Assembly (NCBI GenBank): GCA_025058595.1
Contig: JANXEK010000007.1
Location: forward strand, 1 to 64,000
Length of the DNA stretch: 64,000 nt
From: Candidatus Bathyarchaeota archaeon
Lineage (GTDB): Archaea > Thermoproteota > CALKCG01 > B24 > DRYS01
Direction: 5' to 3'
In this document: in pieces, positions 38,282 to 48,588 of the stretch
How positions within the stretch are numbered: position 1 is the stretch's first letter
Layout: every line of letters starts with the position of its first letter
Program-made: the position numbers and the translations under genes
The notes under the pieces: generated by a model
Seen by the model: only the letters and a program-made list of their open reading frames with translations
What the model was told of the DNA's origin: nothing
Databases searched by the model: none

Positions 38282-39538
38282 CTAACCAGATATATATGCT
38301 ACACCCTTGCATAGCAGTAGAAGCGCCGGCTGTAGAGGGAGGGATACCTCCTCACCTTCGAAGGGGCCGTAGGATTCGTCCTCGATCCTAAACTTAGGAG
38401 CTGAATATACATAGAGCTTTACATGATCCCTAAAATCTCTGAACGGCGTAGCTTCGGATAGCGGATCGTAGCCTTCTAGCGATTCCAAGCTTGAACCCAC
38501 CCTAGACTTCATAAGCCCAGTCTTACCGTGAAGCGAACCGGGTAGACGTATCAACCTATGGATATCTAGGGTGACTACCGAATCTATCTTAACCGACGAA
38601 TACTCGACAGCTTTAGCTATAAGTTTCCTAATACTCGTCAACCCTACCTCTCTAGCGAATCTATCAAACCCACCCTCCAGCATCCTTCCTAGAATCCTAT
38701 CCCTATCCTCGACTATAGATTCGATAAAGCTCCTCTTTAAGCCTATAGCTTTCAAATCCTCTGGGGATGCCGAGGATAGAAGATCGTAGATCGCTCTGAG
38801 GATCCTGAGCTTCGCCCCTCCGGCATCCATAGCTGCTATCATCCTCTCAAAGTATACCGAAGGATCGGATCCTACGCCTAGTAGGTAGTCCGCTATCTCC
38901 CTCCTCGAATTCTGATCTAGACCCTCAACCTCTCCAGATACATGTATATGAAAGCCTCTATGCCCTGAGAAGTATATGGTCATATTATCCTCCTCTACAC
39001 CGAACTCGGAGGATAATATCTCGATAAGCTTCATAGTCTCACGTCTAGCAGCTAATAGGCATCTCTCGCAGAACCATACCCTCTCCTCCAGCTTATCGCC
39101 GCCGCAATTCGGGCATCTCTCAGGTATATCGCCATCCTCTTCATACCTACATGATGTGCATACCCATCTGTCATGCTCAGCCTTACAATCTGTATGTATA
39201 TGATCCGCATCTATATCGAACGTTAGTTCAGCTCCGATCCACCCCTTCCCATCCATAGATGCGGATGGATTCATGTAGAAAGCCGATGAGTAGTAGCAAT
39301 CTGAAGGGCTATTAGCCTTCAAGTATTCTAGTAGATCATCTCTACTTTTGAAGGATATATGCCTCACTATACCTTTATCGAATAGGTTGAACCCAAACTC
39401 CCTTCCAGATATCCTAGGAGGCTCCTCTATGAAAGTGGAAGCTAACGATGAATAGTACTTCGAGAATATATTCTTCACAAACCTCCTCGTATCCTCCCTA
39501 AGCCTCTCTAAGCTTCTCTCCACCCTCGCCACCTCCAC
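38282..39538 (-). CDS. priS: DNA primase small subunit
   Basis: GAELTFDIDADHIHTDC catalytic motif; zinc knuckles; IYFSGHRGFHIHVSG; LRLPGSLHGKTGL. Confidence 0.95.
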   Translation of the reverse strand: MEVARVERSLERLREDTRRFVKNIFSKYYSSLASTFIEEPPRISGREFGFNLFDKGIVRHISFKSRDDLLEYLKANSPSDCYYSSAFYMNPSASMDGKGWIGAELTFDIDADHIHTDCKAEHDRWVCTSCRYEEDGDIPERCPNCGGDKLEERVWFCERCLLAARRETMKLIEILSSEFGVEEDNMTIYFSGHRGFHIHVSGEVEGLDQNSRREIADYLLGVGSDPSVYFERMIAAMDAGGAKLRILRAIYDLLSSASPEDLKAIGLKRSFIESIVEDRDRILGRMLEGGFDRFAREVGLTSIRKLIAKAVEYSSVKIDSVVTLDIHRLIRLPGSLHGKTGLMKSRVGSSLESLEGYDPLSEATPFRDFRDHVKLYVYSAPKFRIEDESYGPFEGEEVSLPLQPALLLLCKGVAYISG

Positions 39539-40562
39539 CTATAACTCTACGCATACCCCTCCTGTAACGTATGAGTGGATGTTTAACCTCTCTACACAGC
39601 TCATCCTCTATGCATAAGCCGTGGGTCTTTAAAGTCGAACAGCTTGGGGGCGTATATTTAGTCATAGAGCCTCTCATACCGGCGATATGTTCAACCTGAT
39701 ACCTCGTTATCCTCTCATCGGAATCCGGTGTCGATATGAATAGCTTAACTACATCATCCACAGTCAACCCTATATTGAGCAGGAAGCTTGCAAGGGTGAA
39801 CCTAGCTACGTGGGGTAGGTGCTTCCCCCCTCTTAAAGCTGTATACATAGCCTTCACGCATGGAGGAAGAGCATCCTCTACGAACCCTACATCAGTCCAT
39901 CCCCCATACTTGACCTTCCTATCGGAAAGCATACTTGTGATGGCTATTATCTTAGCTTCAAAGGTGCTTGGAGGTTTAGCATCCCCTGGTAATGGTCTAG
40001 ATAAAATCTTGGTAAGGCTATCCTGGATAGCCTCCGATATAAGCCTCACAAGCTCCCTTCTAGAGAGTGTAACCCACCCTCTATCTAAAACCCTATTCAC
40101 AAGCTTCCACCTAGGATCGTGGAACCTAGATGCATACTTAAGATAGTCTAAGACGTAAAGTTTCGCGTAACCATTACCTATCTCAGCTCTAAAACCTAGA
40201 CGTGAAGCTAACGCTCCGACGAGAGATTTAGGCTCCCCTTCTAGAAGCTCTCTCGCTCTCAGAGATTCTGCTAGAGCATACCTTCTAACGAGGAATTCGT
40301 CTCTTACGAATCTAACTAGAAGTACCGCTACAGGGAAGGAAGCTATCTCCAACCTAGGCTCGCCTAGACCGAGCGAGACGACACCTTTCTCCATAGCTTC
40401 GACTATACGAGAATAAGCTCTATCGATTATAGGTCGGAAATATTCCGCCTCTATATCCTTAACAGTGAACCCAACCTCCTCTAGGTATTCGGATGCCTCC
40501 CTTAGAAACGGGTATTTAGCTAGATCCCTCTCTGTAAACCTGTAGCTCTCCTTTAAAGCCAT
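39498..40562 (-). CDS. priL: DNA primase large subunit (Fe-S)
   Basis: LPPCVKAMYTALRGGKHLPHVARFTLASFLLNIG; conserved Cys CSTLKTHGLC; overlaps priS. Confidence 0.92.
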   Translation of the reverse strand: MALKESYRFTERDLAKYPFLREASEYLEEVGFTVKDIEAEYFRPIIDRAYSRIVEAMEKGVVSLGLGEPRLEIASFPVAVLLVRFVRDEFLVRRYALAESLRARELLEGEPKSLVGALASRLGFRAEIGNGYAKLYVLDYLKYASRFHDPRWKLVNRVLDRGWVTLSRRELVRLISEAIQDSLTKILSRPLPGDAKPPSTFEAKIIAITSMLSDRKVKYGGWTDVGFVEDALPPCVKAMYTALRGGKHLPHVARFTLASFLLNIGLTVDDVVKLFISTPDSDERITRYQVEHIAGMRGSMTKYTPPSCSTLKTHGLCIEDELCREVKHPLIRYRRGMRRVIGGGGEGGEKLREA

Positions 40563-40708
40563 ACTTCAACCGAGAAACTATACTCTCCGGCGATAAAACC
40601 TTTATACCCCTATACCCTGATAGCTCAAAGTCTCGCCCGGCGTCTGTTAAACCGTACCTTTAACTATAACGTTTATACGTCTCCCACCTCTCGAATCTTT
40701 GCAGAGGG

Positions 40709-41929
40709 TTGGGCCGATCAGAACTCTTTAAAGCCGCCCGGGAGGCTGTAGAATTCATCAAACCTATAGGTAGGAGGAAGGGTTCCTCTCTACTGATCCA
40801 TCACGATGAAGCCGATGGTATATGCTCCGCAGCTATAGCTTCGAAAGCTTTAGAAAGCCTAGGCTTCACGGTTAAACCTATATGTCTAGAGAAGCTTTAC
40901 AGAGAGGTTCTCGAGGAAATATATCGTAGTTCGATCTTCGACGCTATAGTTTTCACAGATATAGGTGGAGCCCATGCAGGTTACATATCCAGGCTGAATA
41001 CGGATAGGATACCCACCATAATACTCGACCACCATAAACCTGAGCAGCCTTCAAATCCATCGGTATTCAACCTTTCGCCAGATCTATATGGTCTAAATGG
41101 GGATGAGATATCCGCTTCAACCGTAGCTTACATATTCGCTAAGGTGGCTTACCCTGAAGCCGAGAATCTTGCACATCTAGCGTTGATAGGATCAGCCGAG
41201 ATACCTGGTCCGATCCGAGGCTTAGATATGGAGGCTACCCAGGATGCTATCCGTAGAGGGCTTGTCGAACCTGCAGGTAGGGAGGATTACAGGGTTAAAG
41301 CTATGGGTAGACCTCTATCCTATAAGAAGATATCCGGTATACTATCCATACTGGGTTCTGTAGGCTACTATAGGGGTGGACCTACGCTTGGGTTGAAGGC
41401 ATGCCTAGAAGGATTGACAGGTGAGATCGAAAGCTTCGCATCTAAGCTTGAGGATGAGAGGAGGGAAGCTAACCGTAAACTTTTATCGAGGCTCTATAGG
41501 GAGGGCTTAACGGTAGATGGATATACGCAGTGGTTTCACGCCGAGGATTCATTTTCAGGTATGGGTGTTAAGGTTATCGGAAGCTTCTGCTCATATCTAA
41601 GGTATCAGAAGAGGATAGTTAGACCGGATCTATACATCATAGGATTTATGCATATGTCCAGGGAGATACCTGGATTCAACCCTCTGAAGAGCGACTACAG
41701 TAAGGTTTCAGGTAGGCTTCCGGAATGGTTGGAAGGTGAGGTTAAGAAGGGCTTAAAGCCTCCACTTTCGATTATACTCCCCAAGGCGTGCGAAGCTTGC
41801 GGGGGTTTCGGTGATGGACATACATCCGCCGCATCTGGAGTAGTTCTAAGAGGCGAAGAGGAGGACTTCATAGAGGAGTTCAATAGGCTTGTCTCAGAGT
41901 ATACCGGAGTATCATCTAGACGATGCTAG
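40709..41929 (+). CDS. DHH-family phosphoesterase (archaeal RecJ-like)
   Basis: LLIHHDEADGICSAAIASKAL; FTDIGG; TIILDHHKPEQ; C-terminal DHHA1-like ACGGFGDGHTSAASGVV. Confidence 0.85.
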   Translation: MGRSELFKAAREAVEFIKPIGRRKGSSLLIHHDEADGICSAAIASKALESLGFTVKPICLEKLYREVLEEIYRSSIFDAIVFTDIGGAHAGYISRLNTDRIPTIILDHHKPEQPSNPSVFNLSPDLYGLNGDEISASTVAYIFAKVAYPEAENLAHLALIGSAEIPGPIRGLDMEATQDAIRRGLVEPAGREDYRVKAMGRPLSYKKISGILSILGSVGYYRGGPTLGLKACLEGLTGEIESFASKLEDERREANRKLLSRLYREGLTVDGYTQWFHAEDSFSGMGVKVIGSFCSYLRYQKRIVRPDLYIIGFMHMSREIPGFNPLKSDYSKVSGRLPEWLEGEVKKGLKPPLSIILPKACEACGGFGDGHTSAASGVVLRGEEEDFIEEFNRLVSEYTGVSSRRC

Positions 41930-44335
41930 ATAGTATAGGTTGTCTGATATCCTCTCTGCCTCAGTCGGAGGTTTATCGAAGGATACCTCCTCTATCCTAT
42001 GCATCCTTCTAAGATCCTCTAGGAAGGGTTTAATCCTATCGGATGCGTAGACAACACCCTTCAGAGGGGTATTCAAGGATATACCCATCTTCTTTTTAAT
42101 TTTCCATAGACCGCTGTTGAACTCCAGTATATACTCCGTATACTCTCTAAGCCTGTCATCCACTGGTATGGCTTCAGGTATTCTCTCCCTATGCACTGTT
42201 CCACCGTAGATACTCCTCCATGCAGCATCGGTTATGAAGGGGCATATAGGTGCTAGAAGCTTTAGAACGATCGCTAAAACCTTGTGCAGAGTATACCATG
42301 CAGACGTCTGCTCCTCACCGCTAAAAGTTCCATCGCTATTATATGCTCTAGGCTTGACAGCCTCGATATAGTGATCCGCGAGTACGCTCCATACGAAATG
42401 CCTTATACTATTACTCGCATCGAAGAAATCTAGCTCCTCGTAATCCTTAACGCATACCTCTATAAGCCTGTTAGTTTCGGCTAGTATCCACTCATCCATA
42501 GGTTTAAGCTTACTAGGCTTATCTACAACCGGGAATTGTGAGATGAACCTCGCGATATTCCAGAGCTTAGTTAGGAATAGTCTAGCGGATTCAAGCTTAG
42601 ATTCTGAGAATCTATAGTCTGACCCAAGCCTAGCCTCGGATGCAGCCCAGAATCTGAAAGCATCGGCGCCATACTTCTCTAGAAAAGGCTCAGGATATAC
42701 GACATTACCCTTAGATTTATGCATAGCCTCCCCCCTCTCGTCTAAACCCATACCAGAAATCCTCACGTATCTGAAGGCCGGCTTACCCGTAAGCTCGTAT
42801 ACCCTGAGGATCGTATAGTATAGCCAAGTCCTGATTATATCGTAGCCTTGAGGTCTCAGTATACTATCTGATAGCCTCTCGTAAAGCTTAGGATCACGCT
42901 TATACCCTGCTATATATAACGGGCTTATACTAGAATCCATCCATGTATCTAAGGTCCTCTCCTCGCCTACAAACTCCGTAGAACCGCAGTACACACACCT
43001 ATCTATAGGGGGTGTATCCCTCCAAGGCTTATAGTATTTCCCAGGTCTAGGTAAGTTAGCTCCACCACACCTCCTACAATACCATATAGGAATCTCCGTC
43101 CCGTAGAACCTCCTCCTAGAGATGGGCCAATCGGTCTTCACACCTTTGATCCAATCCGTAAGCCTCTGTTTAGCCGAATCGGGATAGAACTTCATACAAT
43201 CCACCATCTTACTAACCTCATCTAGGAAATCGACTTGCTTAAGATAGAACTCTCTCATATGTATGAACTCTATCGGGTTCTTAGATCTCCAGCATACCGG
43301 TACCCTATGCTTAATCCTCTCTATCCTTTCGATGACCCCCTCCGCTTTAAGATCCTCTATCACCTTCATCCTAGCCTCCTCCACGGTAAACCCCTCGTAA
43401 ACCCCCGCGTTACTATTCATACGTCCATCCGGATCTATGGCTATCCTAGGCTTCAAACCAAGCTCCCTGAATAACCTTACATCTACCTGATCTCCGTAGG
43501 AGCATACCATAACCAAGCCTGAACCGAACTCAGTCTTAGCAGCTGGATGAGCTATTATAGGCACCCTATACCCGTATATAGGGACGATAGCTTTAGAACC
43601 TTCTAAACCTTTATACCTATCATCCCCAGGGTTGAATATGATCGCGGCACAACTACATAGGAGTTCGGGTCGTGTAGAAGCTACGACTATATACCCTCCA
43701 TCTTCAAGCCTGAACTTCATATAGACTAGATCTGTATCCGTTTCATCGCTATATTCTACCTCCGCATCAGCTATAGTGGTACGGCATACAGGACACCAGT
43801 TTACAGGGTATTCAGCCTCGTATATCAAGCCTCTAAACCAGAGCTCTATGAAAGTCTCCTGGGTTAAACTCCTATACTCGGGGCTATCCGTCCTATAGTA
43901 GCTTTCGAGATCGCAGCTCATCCCAAGCCTCCTAACAACCCATATAAGCTGCTTCTCCACCTCATCTAGATACTCTCTACAAATCCTTTCAAACTCCTCC
44001 CTACCCACCTCCCAATATCTTATACCATAGGTTCTCTCGACTTGAACCTCGACGGGTAGACCGTTACGATCTACACCAAACGGGAATAGAACCTCGTATC
44101 CCTTCATCCTGAAATACCTGGCAACCATATCTATCTGCGCATAGTGTGCGGCGCCGCCTACATGCCATCTAGCCGAAGCATAGGGTGGAGGCGTATCTAT
44201 AGCTATAGCTGGTTTATCCGTATTAGGATCGAACTTATATAACCCTTCGCTCCGCCATACATCTATAAGCTTTAACTCCAACTCAGCATTCCAACGGCTC
44301 TCCGTTATCCTAGGTTTAAACGTCCTCTCCCCCAT
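41912..44335 (-). CDS. valS: Valyl-tRNA synthetase
   Basis: TPPPYASARWHVGGAAHYAQIDMVARY; GMGLDERGEAMHKSKGNVVYP. Confidence 0.95.
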   Translation of the reverse strand: MGERTFKPRITESRWNAELELKLIDVWRSEGLYKFDPNTDKPAIAIDTPPPYASARWHVGGAAHYAQIDMVARYFRMKGYEVLFPFGVDRNGLPVEVQVERTYGIRYWEVGREEFERICREYLDEVEKQLIWVVRRLGMSCDLESYYRTDSPEYRSLTQETFIELWFRGLIYEAEYPVNWCPVCRTTIADAEVEYSDETDTDLVYMKFRLEDGGYIVVASTRPELLCSCAAIIFNPGDDRYKGLEGSKAIVPIYGYRVPIIAHPAAKTEFGSGLVMVCSYGDQVDVRLFRELGLKPRIAIDPDGRMNSNAGVYEGFTVEEARMKVIEDLKAEGVIERIERIKHRVPVCWRSKNPIEFIHMREFYLKQVDFLDEVSKMVDCMKFYPDSAKQRLTDWIKGVKTDWPISRRRFYGTEIPIWYCRRCGGANLPRPGKYYKPWRDTPPIDRCVYCGSTEFVGEERTLDTWMDSSISPLYIAGYKRDPKLYERLSDSILRPQGYDIIRTWLYYTILRVYELTGKPAFRYVRISGMGLDERGEAMHKSKGNVVYPEPFLEKYGADAFRFWAASEARLGSDYRFSESKLESARLFLTKLWNIARFISQFPVVDKPSKLKPMDEWILAETNRLIEVCVKDYEELDFFDASNSIRHFVWSVLADHYIEAVKPRAYNSDGTFSGEEQTSAWYTLHKVLAIVLKLLAPICPFITDAAWRSIYGGTVHRERIPEAIPVDDRLREYTEYILEFNSGLWKIKKKMGISLNTPLKGVVYASDRIKPFLEDLRRMHRIEEVSFDKPPTEAERISDNLYYLASSR

Positions 44336-44488
44336 CTCTAAACTGTCCCATCCCCTCTACGTATCTGAAGCTATACGACTAGGATAAATACCTATCCTAG
44401 ATCGACTTTAAACTTTAACTCAGCTCCTTCAACGATTAATGACTTTAGAGGATAGCCTTAGGGATAGGTTTCGGGTGGGTTCATAGAT

Positions 44489-45214
44489 ATGCCTACGGTA
44501 AGGTTCGCAGCTACGGCAGATATACATGCACCTAGATACTTGAAGCTGTTCGAATCGAGCTTATCGAAACTAGATCTAGACAATATAGATCTATTCCTAC
44601 TCGCAGGCGATATGGTCCTACATAACGATCGTAGAATGGTGGAGAAGGTCGTCGATGTCATCTCGAAATCTTATGGTGGACCTATATATGCATGCTTCGG
44701 GAACGAAGAGTATCATGGATACGAAGATGAGTATCGAAGAATAGGTAGGATCGTATGGCTTGACGACGAACCCTCCACGATAGAATCAGGTAGATTCAAA
44801 GTAGGGATCGTAGGATCTAGAGGCGCTCTAGATTCTCCTACAAACTGGCAGAGGAGGTTTAAACCAGATCTAGAAGCGGTATATGCGGATAAGCCCTCTA
44901 AGATAGCTAAACTTGTATCGTCGCTTAACACGGATCTAAAGATAGCTCTGACGCACTACTCTCCTACCTATAAGACCCTGAAGGGTGAAGATCCGGGTAT
45001 ATGGGTATACCTAGGATCTAAAGCTATGGAGCCTGTAGTAGCATCTGTAGATGTATGGATACATGGGCATGCGCATCGAGGGATCGTAGAATCGGTGGAT
45101 ATAGGAGGAGTACCTGTATACAACGTAAGCCTACCAGCTAGAGGGAAGGTGATGCTTATAGAAGTCGAAGTTAGAAGAAAAAATAGAGGTCTAGATGTAT
45201 TCCTCGCTAGATGA
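44489..45214 (+). CDS. Calcineurin-like metallophosphoesterase
   Basis: ATADIHAPRY; LLAGDMVLHND; CFGNEEYHG; LTHYSPTY; HGHAHRG. Confidence 0.92.
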   Translation: MPTVRFAATADIHAPRYLKLFESSLSKLDLDNIDLFLLAGDMVLHNDRRMVEKVVDVISKSYGGPIYACFGNEEYHGYEDEYRRIGRIVWLDDEPSTIESGRFKVGIVGSRGALDSPTNWQRRFKPDLEAVYADKPSKIAKLVSSLNTDLKIALTHYSPTYKTLKGEDPGIWVYLGSKAMEPVVASVDVWIHGHAHRGIVESVDIGGVPVYNVSLPARGKVMLIEVEVRRKNRGLDVFLAR

Positions 45215-45253
45215 TACTAACGTCTCCAAGTATCAACCCTAAACCCTACGATC

Positions 45254-45775
45254 CTAGAACTTCGTGTAGTTCCATGAAACCCTATCCCCCTCGCCTATGG
45301 GTTTAAGGTTTGCAGCAACCTCACCCATAACGTATCCTTTGCCCTCGATGTATACATAGTATATCCAATACCTGCTCGTCGAGGGGTCGTTAGCTACACC
45401 ATCTATAGAGTCTACGAATACGCCGAAAGGATACTCAGTATACCTAACATACGCTACAGATAGTAGAGCTTGAAAAACGGTACTCCTAATCCTAGGCACC
45501 GGTACATCCTCGTAAACCCTAACCGTGCCATTGCCATAATCTATAACGACATCTACGAAGTTAACCTTCGTCAGCCTGGCCGTATAGACTCCTATATTGC
45601 TTCTAAGCCTCTCATTCTCTATACTGAGGGATCTTACATCGCTTCTAATTCTCTCGTTCTCCATGTAGAGCCAGCTAGCGGCTATAGATGAGAGTAGAGC
45701 CCATACGAGTAGGGTTACTATCGCGTAGCTTCTTGCTTTAGACATGTATACCACCATATATGGAGGTAAATCCAT
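45254..45775 (-). CDS. DUF4430-domain secreted protein (true start probably the internal MSKARSYAIV)
   Basis: N-terminal TM plus coiled coil, then a C-terminal domain (STSRYWIYYVYIEGKGYVMGEVAANLKPIGEGDRVSWNYT) typical of DUF4430. Confidence 0.75.
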   Translation of the reverse strand: MDLPPYMVVYMSKARSYAIVTLLVWALLSSIAASWLYMENERIRSDVRSLSIENERLRSNIGVYTARLTKVNFVDVVIDYGNGTVRVYEDVPVPRIRSTVFQALLSVAYVRYTEYPFGVFVDSIDGVANDPSTSRYWIYYVYIEGKGYVMGEVAANLKPIGEGDRVSWNYTKF

Positions 45776-45781
45776 ATATGG
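45754..45781. promoter_or_regulatory. Two CCATATATGG palindromes upstream of the DUF4430 gene
   Basis: CCATATATGG at 45754-45763 and 45772-45781; together CCATATATGGA-ggtaaa-TCCATATATGG is a perfect inverted repeat. Confidence 0.7.
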
Positions 45782-45793
45782 AAGATATAAAGT

Positions 45794-46321
45794 TTACCTA
45801 ACCCCAATCCTCTCCATATACGAAACTATAGGATGGGCAAGCATACTCAACGCTAGACCTGTAGATATCTCGTGTATAGGACCCATAGGGTATGGTGTAG
45901 GTAGGAATAACCCTATTATAGCTACGATGAAAGCTCTCTCCAGGCTTCCATAGAACGGTATAGCGAGTACTATAGATGTAAGCATATCGTAGATTAGGGT
46001 TAAGGTGAACCCTGCTAAGAATAGATCTATCCTAGGTTTCCTCTTAACATCTTTCAGAGTCAAACCGGCTAAAAACCCTATAAGACCCATACAGGGAGCC
46101 GTAGCCGTAGTCCAGTAACCTAAACCGAAGAATACAGAATCGGATATAAACATAGATAGAAACCCTACGAGAAAACCTATCCTCCCGCCTAAAATTATCC
46201 CGCTCATAATCGTTATGAAAGCAACCAGCTTAACGTTAGGGAACGCCGCTAAAGCTATACGGCTAGCTACCGATAGCGATGTCAACGATACTGTTAACGT
46301 TAGCTTCAGGCTCCTTCTCAT
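45794..46321 (-). CDS. ECF transporter S component, possibly corrinoid/cobalamin type
   Basis: SVASRIALAAFPNVKLVAFITIMSGIILGGRIGFLVGFLSMFISDSVFFGLGYWTTATAPCMGLIGFLAGL. Confidence 0.8.
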   Translation of the reverse strand: MRRSLKLTLTVSLTSLSVASRIALAAFPNVKLVAFITIMSGIILGGRIGFLVGFLSMFISDSVFFGLGYWTTATAPCMGLIGFLAGLTLKDVKRKPRIDLFLAGFTLTLIYDMLTSIVLAIPFYGSLERAFIVAIIGLFLPTPYPMGPIHEISTGLALSMLAHPIVSYMERIGVR

Positions 46322-46324
46322 CCA

Positions 46325-46334
46325 CCATATATGG
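46325..46334. promoter_or_regulatory. CCATATATGG palindrome immediately upstream of the ECF S-component start
   Basis: Same decamer as 45754 and 45772; shares CCATATATGGTGG orientation upstream of both genes. Confidence 0.65.
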
Positions 46335-46380
46335 ATGATATTCCAGGTATATAGCTTTTACCTTCCTTCTATACGGATGT

Positions 46381-47646
46381 TTAGGGTGGTGGAGGTCTGA
46401 ACATGAAAGCTGATCTTCTGAGTAGCTCTCGTATCGGTAGTCTCTGTGGACATTTCTTCTCGCATTCACCGCATCTAACGCATCTATCCGCTCTCCTATC
46501 TTCCGGAACCTCCCCATAATACTCTTCTACGATCCTCCTCTCCTCTCCGCCTCCAGCCATCAACAGCCTATTCATGTATCTGAGGATAGTCGGTATCTCT
46601 ACCCCTCTAGGGCATGGTATACAGTAGCGGCAGCCTGTGCAGCCTATAAAACCATACTTAAGATACATACTTCTAACCTTCTCGATTATACGTAGCTCGT
46701 CTTCGCTTAGGATTCCAGGCTCAGCTATGCTAGCCGTCGCTATATTCTCTACAACCTGCTCGAAGGTGCTCATACCGCTTAACACTACAGATACCTCTGG
46801 ATGATTCCAAACCCATAGCAAAGCCCACTCCGCAGGGGTCCTCTTAACATCTGCCTCATCGAATACAGCTTTAACCTCTAGCGGAGGTGGCACCGCTAGT
46901 AGGCCCCCCCTTATAGGCTCCATAACGACTACAGCAAGCCCTCTAGATGCCGCATATTTGACCCCATTAGTCCCGGGAGTCCTCCTACTACTCTCTACAT
47001 CTAGATAGTTATATTGTATCTGACAGAATGTCCATCTATCGTATCCATCTACTACCTCTTTGAATACTTCGAATTCATCGTGGAAGCTGAACCCTAGGTA
47101 TCCTATCCTACCTTCATCGATCTTCCTCTCAGCCCAATCCAGTACGTCGAGATCGAGTATCTTACGCCATCTATCCCTATCGACTCCATGCATAAGGTAT
47201 AAATCTATACGATCGACTTGAAGCCTCTTCATCTGCTCTTCGAATATCCTATCGAGTTCATCCCTAGATCTAACCATACCTATAGGCATCTTGGTAGCTA
47301 TCCTAACTTTATCGCGGTATCCTTCGCTTAAGATCCTACCTATCAGAACCTCGCTATTCCCTCCATGATACATATAGGCTGTATCTATATAGTTCACACC
47401 GTGATCGATAGCGTACTTTATCATCCTCATAGCTTCAGATTCATCTATCTGCCTCATATCCCCTCCGGTTACAGGAAGCCTCATAGCTCCGAATCCTAGG
47501 ATTGAAGCCATCCAATCAGATCTACCAAACTTTCTATACTTCAAACTTTTCCACCTACCCAACCTGTATATGGTCTTAGAGAGTATAAGGCTAGTGTTTA
47601 TAAACGTATTATGTCTAACTAGCTTACGGTATGCTACCGATTTCAA
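46381..47646 (-). CDS. Aldo/keto reductase with C-terminal ferredoxin-like Cys motifs; likely true start near 47544
   Basis: FGAMRLPVTGGD; IDTAYMYHGGNSEVLIGRIL; IGCTGCRYCIPCPRGVEIP; DRCVRCGECEKKCPQRLPI. Confidence 0.9.
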   Translation of the reverse strand: MKSVAYRKLVRHNTFINTSLILSKTIYRLGRWKSLKYRKFGRSDWMASILGFGAMRLPVTGGDMRQIDESEAMRMIKYAIDHGVNYIDTAYMYHGGNSEVLIGRILSEGYRDKVRIATKMPIGMVRSRDELDRIFEEQMKRLQVDRIDLYLMHGVDRDRWRKILDLDVLDWAERKIDEGRIGYLGFSFHDEFEVFKEVVDGYDRWTFCQIQYNYLDVESSRRTPGTNGVKYAASRGLAVVVMEPIRGGLLAVPPPLEVKAVFDEADVKRTPAEWALLWVWNHPEVSVVLSGMSTFEQVVENIATASIAEPGILSEDELRIIEKVRSMYLKYGFIGCTGCRYCIPCPRGVEIPTILRYMNRLLMAGGGEERRIVEEYYGEVPEDRRADRCVRCGECEKKCPQRLPIRELLRRSAFMFRPPPP

Positions 47647-48542
47647 ACCCTGCTAAAAGAATACTTTTATACGTCGGAGCTACCTATATGGGGGCGTTCA
47701 TAACAGACTTAGCATACATATCGCTAGGCTCGAAGTTTTCCGTCGCCCCGCAGTTTACCATACTTCTATGGGGTCTCGCTAGGATGTATACACCGACCGT
47801 ATCTGTATACTTATGCGTTAAGCTTGAAAGCAGGAGATTCCAGGATTTCGTGAAGAAGTCGTTAGGATCGGTATCTAGACGTACCATACTATGGTATCTG
47901 CTATCGCCTATCATAGTCTACGCCGCTATGGGGTTATATGTAGCGCTAGCATCGTTTATAGGTTTATTCAGCTTAGACTCCCTAGTGAAGGTATACTCGG
48001 AGACAGCTAATCTACCTATTAGCGAAGCTTTAAGCCTCATATACATATCTATAGCCTCCGCATACTTCGCATCGATAACTGTAAACGCTATGTTTGCCTT
48101 AGGAGAGGAGTTAGGTTGGAGAAGCTACCTCTTAAGCCTCTTAGATGGTAGACTGGATTTTCGATCTACCTTTATCATAGGTATAGTATGGGCTCTATGG
48201 CATACATCCGCTATCGCACTACTTAGGTATAGCTATCCGAATCTAGGGGTTTACGGGATACCTCTATACATATCGCTACTCATACCCATAAACCTCGCTC
48301 ACCTAGTAGTCGTGAAGGTGTCGGGATCCATACTCCCGGCTGCATCGCTGCACGGAGCTTTAAACGCTCTATGGAACCTAACCATCCTAACATCTACGCT
48401 CGATCCTATAGAGACCGAGATATACTGTGGATCTGGTTTAACAGGTATAGTTTCATGGATAGTGGTATCTACCGCTCTCTACAAGATCGCTCTACATTCA
48501 TCGATGTTAGATTTACGTAAAGATCCAAACCCCACGTCGTAA
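47631..48542 (+). CDS. CPBP-family intramembrane metalloprotease
   Basis: FALGEELGWRSYLLSLL; ALWHTSAIALL; SLHGALNALWN. Confidence 0.88.
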   Translation: MLPISNPAKRILLYVGATYMGAFITDLAYISLGSKFSVAPQFTILLWGLARMYTPTVSVYLCVKLESRRFQDFVKKSLGSVSRRTILWYLLSPIIVYAAMGLYVALASFIGLFSLDSLVKVYSETANLPISEALSLIYISIASAYFASITVNAMFALGEELGWRSYLLSLLDGRLDFRSTFIIGIVWALWHTSAIALLRYSYPNLGVYGIPLYISLLIPINLAHLVVVKVSGSILPAASLHGALNALWNLTILTSTLDPIETEIYCGSGLTGIVSWIVVSTALYKIALHSSMLDLRKDPNPTS

Positions 48543-48588
48543 CAACCTATTACCAGCCCTATCCTATACAAATTTTAGAGAGAATGCT

